The notes beneath the pieces were generated by a model. The model did no database searches and was not told the DNA's origin. It saw nothing but the letters and a program-made list of their open reading frames with translations. This document shows positions 59,643 through 64,000 of a stretch of 64,000 nt of DNA, in pieces; position 1 is the stretch's first letter; each line of letters starts with the position of its first letter. The DNA comes from Bordetella sp. FB-8. Its GTDB lineage: Bacteria > Pseudomonadota > Gammaproteobacteria > Burkholderiales > Burkholderiaceae_B. Where the stretch lies: assembly GCF_000382185.1 (NCBI RefSeq), contig NZ_KB907784.1, positions 2,620,633 to 2,684,632 of the forward strand, written 5' to 3'. The translations under genes and the position numbers were made by a program.

Positions 59643-60425
59643 ATGCGGCCGACAGTCGTCCTCACCAGGCCGGTAGGCCGCAACGAGGAGCTTGCCAGCC
59701 GGCTGTCCGCAGCCGGCTGGCAAGCCTTGACGCTGCCGGCGCTGGTCATCGAACCCCTGCATCACGCCGGCCCGGTTCCCGCGCCGGGCGACTTCGATCT
59801 GGTCGTTTTCGTCAGTGGCAATGCCGTGCGGCTCTATCTTGCCCAAGTGGGCCTGGCCGACGGCTGGCCGGTTGGAACGTTGGCCGCCACGGTGGGGCCA
59901 TCCAGTGCCCGAGCGCTGCGCGAAGCCGCGCAGTTCGGCACGCAGGGGTGCATCGTTCATCCGCCTGTCGAGGCGCCCACGCATGATTCCGAAGCGCTAT
60001 GGCAACTGCTGTCGGACCGGGCCTTGCCGCGACGGGCACTGCTGGTGCGCGGCGAGACGGGGCGCGACTGGCTGGCCGAGCGTCTGGCCGAGGCGGGAGT
60101 GGACGTGCACATTCATGCCCTGTACCGGCGCAGGCCTGCCGTCTGGCCATACGAGTCGGCGGAGCAACTGCGCCGCTTGGCCGCCGATCCCCATGCGCGG
60201 CGTCCCGTCTGGTTGCTGACAAGCATTGCCAGCATCGACGCGGTGGCGCAGTCGGTTCGGGGGGCGGACCTGTTCGAATGGTGGGCGGGCGGCAGCTTCG
60301 TCGTCACGCATCCGCGGCAGGGCGAACATCTGCTTGCGATCGCGCAGGGAGCGGGGCAGACTCCAATGGTAAAAACCTGCATGCCTGCCGACGAGTCGAT
60401 TTTTCAGGCGATTACCGCTGACTGA
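59643..60425 (+). CDS. hemD: Uroporphyrinogen-III synthase
   Basis: A 260-residue two-lobed HemD: VVLTRPVGRNEELASRLSAA at the N-terminus, VVFVSGNAVRLYL, ATVGPSSARALREA, LLVRGETGRDWLAERLAEAG and LLTSIASIDAVAQSV. It closes hydroxymethylbilane with inversion of ring D to give uroporphyrinogen III for heme, siroheme and cobalamin. hemC is not adjacent upstream as it is in many relatives; terC takes that place. hemX follows after 48 bp. Confidence 0.92.
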   Translation: MRPTVVLTRPVGRNEELASRLSAAGWQALTLPALVIEPLHHAGPVPAPGDFDLVVFVSGNAVRLYLAQVGLADGWPVGTLAATVGPSSARALREAAQFGTQGCIVHPPVEAPTHDSEALWQLLSDRALPRRALLVRGETGRDWLAERLAEAGVDVHIHALYRRRPAVWPYESAEQLRRLAADPHARRPVWLLTSIASIDAVAQSVRGADLFEWWAGGSFVVTHPRQGEHLLAIAQGAGQTPMVKTCMPADESIFQAITAD

Positions 60426-60473
60426 AACCGCCGTTGCCTGCAATATGACAATCGCCACGTACAATCGCGTCCT

Positions 60474-61691
60474 ATGACAGAAACATCTTCCGATCTTTCC
60501 CGGCAGGCGTCGAACAACGACCAGAACACGCAGCCGGCGCCTTCCGCGACGGGCGGCGCCAAGCCGGCCGAACGCAAGCCGCGTAAGAGTTCTGGCCTGT
60601 TCAAGGCCTTTCTCCTGCTGCTGGTCGTGGCAGCCGCGCTGGCAGCGGCCCTTTGGATGCAATATCGCGTATCCCTGGCATCCGACCAGGCATTTGCCAG
60701 CCAAATAGGCCAGCTCGGCCGCGATCTGGCGCAGGCGCGCCAGACTGGCGCGCAAGCCTTGGCGCTGGCCCGGTCGCAGACCGGCCAGGTGGCCGATCTG
60801 GAAAACCGCATACGTGAAGTGCAGACACAGAACAGTGCGCTGCAGCAGGCCTGGCAGAATTTTTCGAGCGGCGGAAGCGATGAAATGCTGCTCAACGATG
60901 TCGAACGCAGCGTCGACTTGGCCAATCAGCAGCTGCGCCTGGCCGGCAGTGTGAGCAACGCCATCGTGGCCCTGGAGACGGCCCAGTCGCGCCTGGCGCA
61001 GGTCAACCGGCCCAGCCTGGCCGGCCTGCAGCAGAGCATCAACGGCGACCTGGATCGCCTGCGCTCCGTCAGCACGGTCGATGTGCCCACCCAGACCGCG
61101 CACATCGAGCGCCTGATGGACCTGGTCGGTCGCGCCCCCATGCTGGTGCCCGATGCCGCGTCGGCGCAGGCTGCGCCCGAGGTGGCTGCATCCGTGTGGC
61201 CGGCAGAGCAAGCCGCCGCCAACCTGCCGGCGGACGCGTCCTGGTGGATGCGCTGGCGCGCCGAGATGGCGACCTGGCCAGCTCGCGCCGCAGCGGTCAT
61301 AGTGCGTGAATTCGGCGACCTCATCCGGGTGCAGCGCGTGGCGCGGCCGGACGCCATCCTGCTGTCGTCCGAGCAGACCGGTATGGTGCGGGCCACCTTG
61401 CGCGAGCGCCTGATGACGGCCCAACTGGCGCTGATGATGCGCCAGCAGCCGGTCTGGAAGGCCGAACTCGACAATGTCCAGGACACGCTGGCGCACTACT
61501 ACGACACGCGCACGCCAGATGTCATGTCTGCGCTGGACCTGGCGCACAAACTAGACCAGACCGAAATATCCGTGCGCTTGCCCGACATTTCCGACAGTCT
61601 GAACGCGCTTGCGGCGCTGCGCTCCGCGGCCTCAAGGAGCGGGCAGGATACGGGCGGGCAGGACGCCGCGCCCAAGAACGGACAGGATTGA
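60474..61691 (+). CDS. hemX: HemX-like membrane protein
   Basis: 405 residues: a disordered N-terminus, one transmembrane helix (about residues 43-62, AFLLLLVVAAALAAALWM), a coiled-coil (about 75-130) and a periplasmic domain with DVERSVDLANQQLRLAG and SWWMRWRAEMATWP. The protein is often annotated as a uroporphyrin-III methyltransferase but lacks the SAM-binding domain of real CysG. Its job in heme synthesis is unproven; it is co-transcribed with hemD and hemY. Confidence 0.92.
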   Translation: MTETSSDLSRQASNNDQNTQPAPSATGGAKPAERKPRKSSGLFKAFLLLLVVAAALAAALWMQYRVSLASDQAFASQIGQLGRDLAQARQTGAQALALARSQTGQVADLENRIREVQTQNSALQQAWQNFSSGGSDEMLLNDVERSVDLANQQLRLAGSVSNAIVALETAQSRLAQVNRPSLAGLQQSINGDLDRLRSVSTVDVPTQTAHIERLMDLVGRAPMLVPDAASAQAAPEVAASVWPAEQAAANLPADASWWMRWRAEMATWPARAAAVIVREFGDLIRVQRVARPDAILLSSEQTGMVRATLRERLMTAQLALMMRQQPVWKAELDNVQDTLAHYYDTRTPDVMSALDLAHKLDQTEISVRLPDISDSLNALAALRSAASRSGQDTGGQDAAPKNGQD

Positions 61692-61694
61692 CGC

Positions 61695-63281
61695 ATGCGT
61701 ACCTGGCTTTGGACTTTGCTTCTGGTCGTTGTCGCGGTTTGCGTGGCCGTGGTGCTACGCCAGCATCCCGGCAACGTGCTGCTGATGATCGCGCCGTGGC
61801 GCGTCGAGATGTCGCTCACCATGGCGCTCCTGACGCTGGTGGCCCTGTTCGTGGCGCTTTATCTCGTGCTGCGTATTCTGGGCTGGCTGCTGGCCATTCC
61901 CGACCGGGTGCGGGCTTGGAGCGGACGTCGCGCGCAGGCTCGCGACCAGGAACTGGTCGAGCAGGGCTGGATCGGCTTGCTCGAAGGCCGCTATGCTCAG
62001 GCCGAGAAGGATTTCGTCAAGTTGCAAGGGCAGACCCGCTCGGCTACCCGCCGGGTCCTGGCTGGGCTCTCGGCGGCCCGCGCGGCGCATCATATGGGCG
62101 AGCCTGTCCGACGCGATCAGATGCTCGAGGCGGCGCGGGCCGGCGCCGGCGTGGATGCTCACCTGCAGGAGGCCGTGGCTGCGGTGACGGCCGATCTGTG
62201 GCTCGAGCAGGGGCAGGCCCAGAAGGCGCTCGATGCGCTGGAACCCTTGCAGGATGGCGGCGCCCGCCACGTGCATACCCTGCGTCTTTTGTTGCGCGCC
62301 GAGAAAGCGCTGGATCATCACGATCGGGTGTTCGCCTTGACGCGCAGTCTGCTGCGCCGCCACGCCATCGATAAAGCCGAGGCGCAGCAGTTGATCGACC
62401 TGTCGGGCGCCGCGCGCCTGCGCGCCGGCACGGGCGACGGCAACGACGGTTGGCGCGGCGTATGGAAGGAACTCAAGTCGGAGGAGCGCGTGCTGCCCAA
62501 TATCGCGCTGGCCGCCGCGGCCGCGCTGGATCAGGCAGACGAGGGCAGCGAGGCCGGCCGAGTGCTCGAAGCCGCCATCGGTGACAAGTTCAACCCGACG
62601 CTGATGTCGGTCTATGCGCATTGCCAGGCCGATCAGGTGTCGCGCCGTCTGGCCCGGGCCGAAACATGGCTGCAGCAGCGCCCGGCCGATGCCGGCCTGC
62701 TCATGGCCCTGGGTCTTTTATGTCTGAACGGGCAACTGTGGGGCCAGGCCGAACGCTATCTGCTGCGCAGCCTTGCGCGGCGCGACGACCCGCAGTGCCA
62801 CGCCCTGCTGGGGCGTTTGTACGATCGGCTCGGCCGTCCCCAGGACGCCATGCGGCATTGGCGCCTGGCGACCGAGGCGCGGGTTGTCCTGCCGGTGCTG
62901 GCGGCGGACACGGTGCTGCCGCCCGCCCAGACGCAGGCCGATCCGGATCCCTACCGCGCAGACGGCGTGTACGACCTGCCGCCGGTCGGGCCGCGCACCC
63001 TGCCGGCCGAACCCGCGCCCTTGCCGGTTCCGCCCGCGGTCGATTATGTGATCGAACCCGATGCGCGCGAACGCCTCGATCGCGCCCGGCCGGTCGACGA
63101 ACCGCCGGCCGCCGTGCCGCCACGCTCGGCCATCAATATCGAAGATTTTTTCGATAGCGCGCCCATTCCGGCGACGGCTTTCGAAGCTCCCATAACCCAG
63201 GTCGGCGAGGCCGGCGCGATGCCGCCGTCCGATGCGGGCCCAGGCCATCATCCCAATACCGAGAAAAAGGTTGAACCATGA
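61695..63281 (+). CDS. hemY: HemY-type TPR membrane protein
   Basis: 528 residues. Two N-terminal transmembrane helices ([37 protein letters not shown]) match the HemY_N domain, followed by TPR repeats to about residue 400 ([39 protein letters not shown]). A Pro-rich, disordered C-terminal tail follows (residues about 415-528). This is the proteobacterial HemY, not the protoporphyrinogen oxidase of Bacillus. It starts 3 bp after hemX and its stop overlaps ppa by 4 bp. Confidence 0.92.
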   Translation: MRTWLWTLLLVVVAVCVAVVLRQHPGNVLLMIAPWRVEMSLTMALLTLVALFVALYLVLRILGWLLAIPDRVRAWSGRRAQARDQELVEQGWIGLLEGRYAQAEKDFVKLQGQTRSATRRVLAGLSAARAAHHMGEPVRRDQMLEAARAGAGVDAHLQEAVAAVTADLWLEQGQAQKALDALEPLQDGGARHVHTLRLLLRAEKALDHHDRVFALTRSLLRRHAIDKAEAQQLIDLSGAARLRAGTGDGNDGWRGVWKELKSEERVLPNIALAAAAALDQADEGSEAGRVLEAAIGDKFNPTLMSVYAHCQADQVSRRLARAETWLQQRPADAGLLMALGLLCLNGQLWGQAERYLLRSLARRDDPQCHALLGRLYDRLGRPQDAMRHWRLATEARVVLPVLAADTVLPPAQTQADPDPYRADGVYDLPPVGPRTLPAEPAPLPVPPAVDYVIEPDARERLDRARPVDEPPAAVPPRSAINIEDFFDSAPIPATAFEAPITQVGEAGAMPPSDAGPGHHPNTEKKVEP

Positions 63282-63808
63282 GTCTTGATCGCGTGCCGGC
63301 CGGCAAAAGCCTGCCGGATGATTTCAACGTCGTCATCGAAATCCCGGCTAATGCCGAACCCATCAAGTATGAAGTCGACAAGGAGACGGGCGCCGTGTTC
63401 GTCGACCGCTTCATGCTGACGGCCATGCACTATCCCTGCAACTACGGCTATATACCTCAGACCTTGTCGGAAGACGGCGATCCGGCCGACGTGCTGGTCA
63501 TCACCCCGTTCCCCATCACCGTGGGCGCAGTGGTGCGCTGCCGCCCCCTGGGCGTGCTGGAAATGGACGACGAATCGGGTGGCGATGCCAAGCTGCTGGC
63601 CGTGCCGGTGAGCAAGCTCTATCCCGTCTACGACAATATCAAGTCGCACGAAGACCTGCCGGCCAACGATATTGCCCGCATACAGCACTTCTTCGAGCAC
63701 TACAAGGACCTAGAAAAGGGCAAGTGGGTCAAGGTCAAGGGCTGGAAGGGCGTGGACGCTGCGCGCGAGGAGATCGTGCGCAGCGCCCAGCGTTACAGCC
63801 AGGGCTGA
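63278..63808 (+). CDS. ppa: Inorganic pyrophosphatase
   Basis: A 176-residue family I soluble pyrophosphatase. The active-site signature [11 protein letters not shown] supplies the three Mg-binding Asp residues, with [15 protein letters not shown] and [28 protein letters not shown] is the second metal region. It hydrolyses PPi from biosynthetic reactions. The ATGA overlap with hemY puts it in the hem transcript. Confidence 0.97.
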   Translation: MSLDRVPAGKSLPDDFNVVIEIPANAEPIKYEVDKETGAVFVDRFMLTAMHYPCNYGYIPQTLSEDGDPADVLVITPFPITVGAVVRCRPLGVLEMDDESGGDAKLLAVPVSKLYPVYDNIKSHEDLPANDIARIQHFFEHYKDLEKGKWVKVKGWKGVDAAREEIVRSAQRYSQG

Positions 63809-63865
63809 CCCCCTTCCTTGGTGCGGCGCGGCCAGCGCGGCTGGGGGCGCGCACCGCTTGCATTG

Positions 63866-64000
63866 CTACTGCTTGCTGCCGCCGGTGCCGGCATCGTCCT
63901 TGTGAAAGACGCGCTTGACCGTATTCTTGGTGGCATGCCAGCCTTTCTTCGCGCCTTGGCCGATGTCGTGGCCGACCTCCTTGGCGCCATGCCCGATGTT
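63866..64000 (-). CDS. C-terminal end of a small basic glycine-rich protein, cut by window edge
   Basis: The last 44 residues before a TAG stop at 63866-63868 are visible: NIGHGAKEVGHDIGQGAKKG, then WHATKNTVKRVFHKDDAG. Gly/His/Lys-rich repeats of G-x-x-x-G type suggest an amphipathic helix. The N-terminus is beyond the window, and no family can be assigned. It is convergent with ppa. Confidence 0.7.
   Translation of the reverse strand, partial: NIGHGAKEVGHDIGQGAKKGWHATKNTVKRVFHKDDAGTGGSKQ

Overview
The window is a GC-rich, mostly densely coded beta-proteobacterial chromosome segment. Gene content and order point to Alcaligenaceae, close to Bordetella/Achromobacter: a complete ftrABCD ferrous-iron operon, phaC-phaB-phaR, bamD divergent from rluD-pgeF, recA-recX with a two-component system upstream, sucCD, hemD-hemX-hemY-ppa, and two TRAP carboxylate transporters with fused DctQM permeases. 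Genus assignment is inference from gene order; I could not search databases.

Layout. 1-7.2 kb: tex (cut by the window), a DinG/YoaA helicase, gluconokinase, an MFS remnant, bamD, rluD, pgeF. 7.3-10.5 kb: PHB genes. 10.6-13.9 kb: ftrABCD behind a candidate Fur box. 14-24.3 kb: a PhzF protein, then an IclR-centred divergon: a TRAP transporter and two PPC/DUF296 proteins on the minus strand, and iclR, SCP2-type thiolase, acyl-CoA ligase and SDR on the plus strand, then a SatP acetate transporter. 24.3-30 kb: a DadA-like oxidoreductase behind a tandem glycine riboswitch, a small membrane protein, DUF482 and DUF455 proteins, a lytic transglycosylase. 30-37.8 kb: a TonB siderophore receptor with a candidate Fur box, a tandem Usp protein, a ModE-type HTH, a NitT/TauT-type ABC system, rdgC.

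37.8-45.6 kb is an accessory island: decayed conjugation genes (a VirD4/TraG-like coupling protein split by an intact 827-bp IS5-family element), then a catabolic cluster (MFS, ICL/PEP-mutase, SDR, FAH hydrolase, divergent LysR), then an IS3-family remnant. A 13-bp direct repeat brackets it. 45.6-64 kb returns to core genes: a SYLF lipoprotein, an MHS-family transporter, the second TRAP system, a TctDE-like two-component system, recA-recX with a LexA box, DUF2889, sucCD, terC plus a 44-residue membrane protein, hemDXY, ppa, and the end of a small basic protein.

Most striking are homopolymer tracts at gene 5' ends. A C10 tract 7 nt into the best start of the MHS transporter puts that start out of frame by one base, a C8 tract does the same to the sensor kinase, and a G10 tract lies inside rluD. 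They are either phase-variable switches or consensus errors; raw reads would decide. In-frame 15- and 21-bp tandem repeats in pgeF, phaR and a small membrane protein add to the repeat-rich picture. Other leads are the PPC/DUF296 pair in which only one member keeps the histidine cluster, and the IS whose removal with one TA copy restores an open reading frame.
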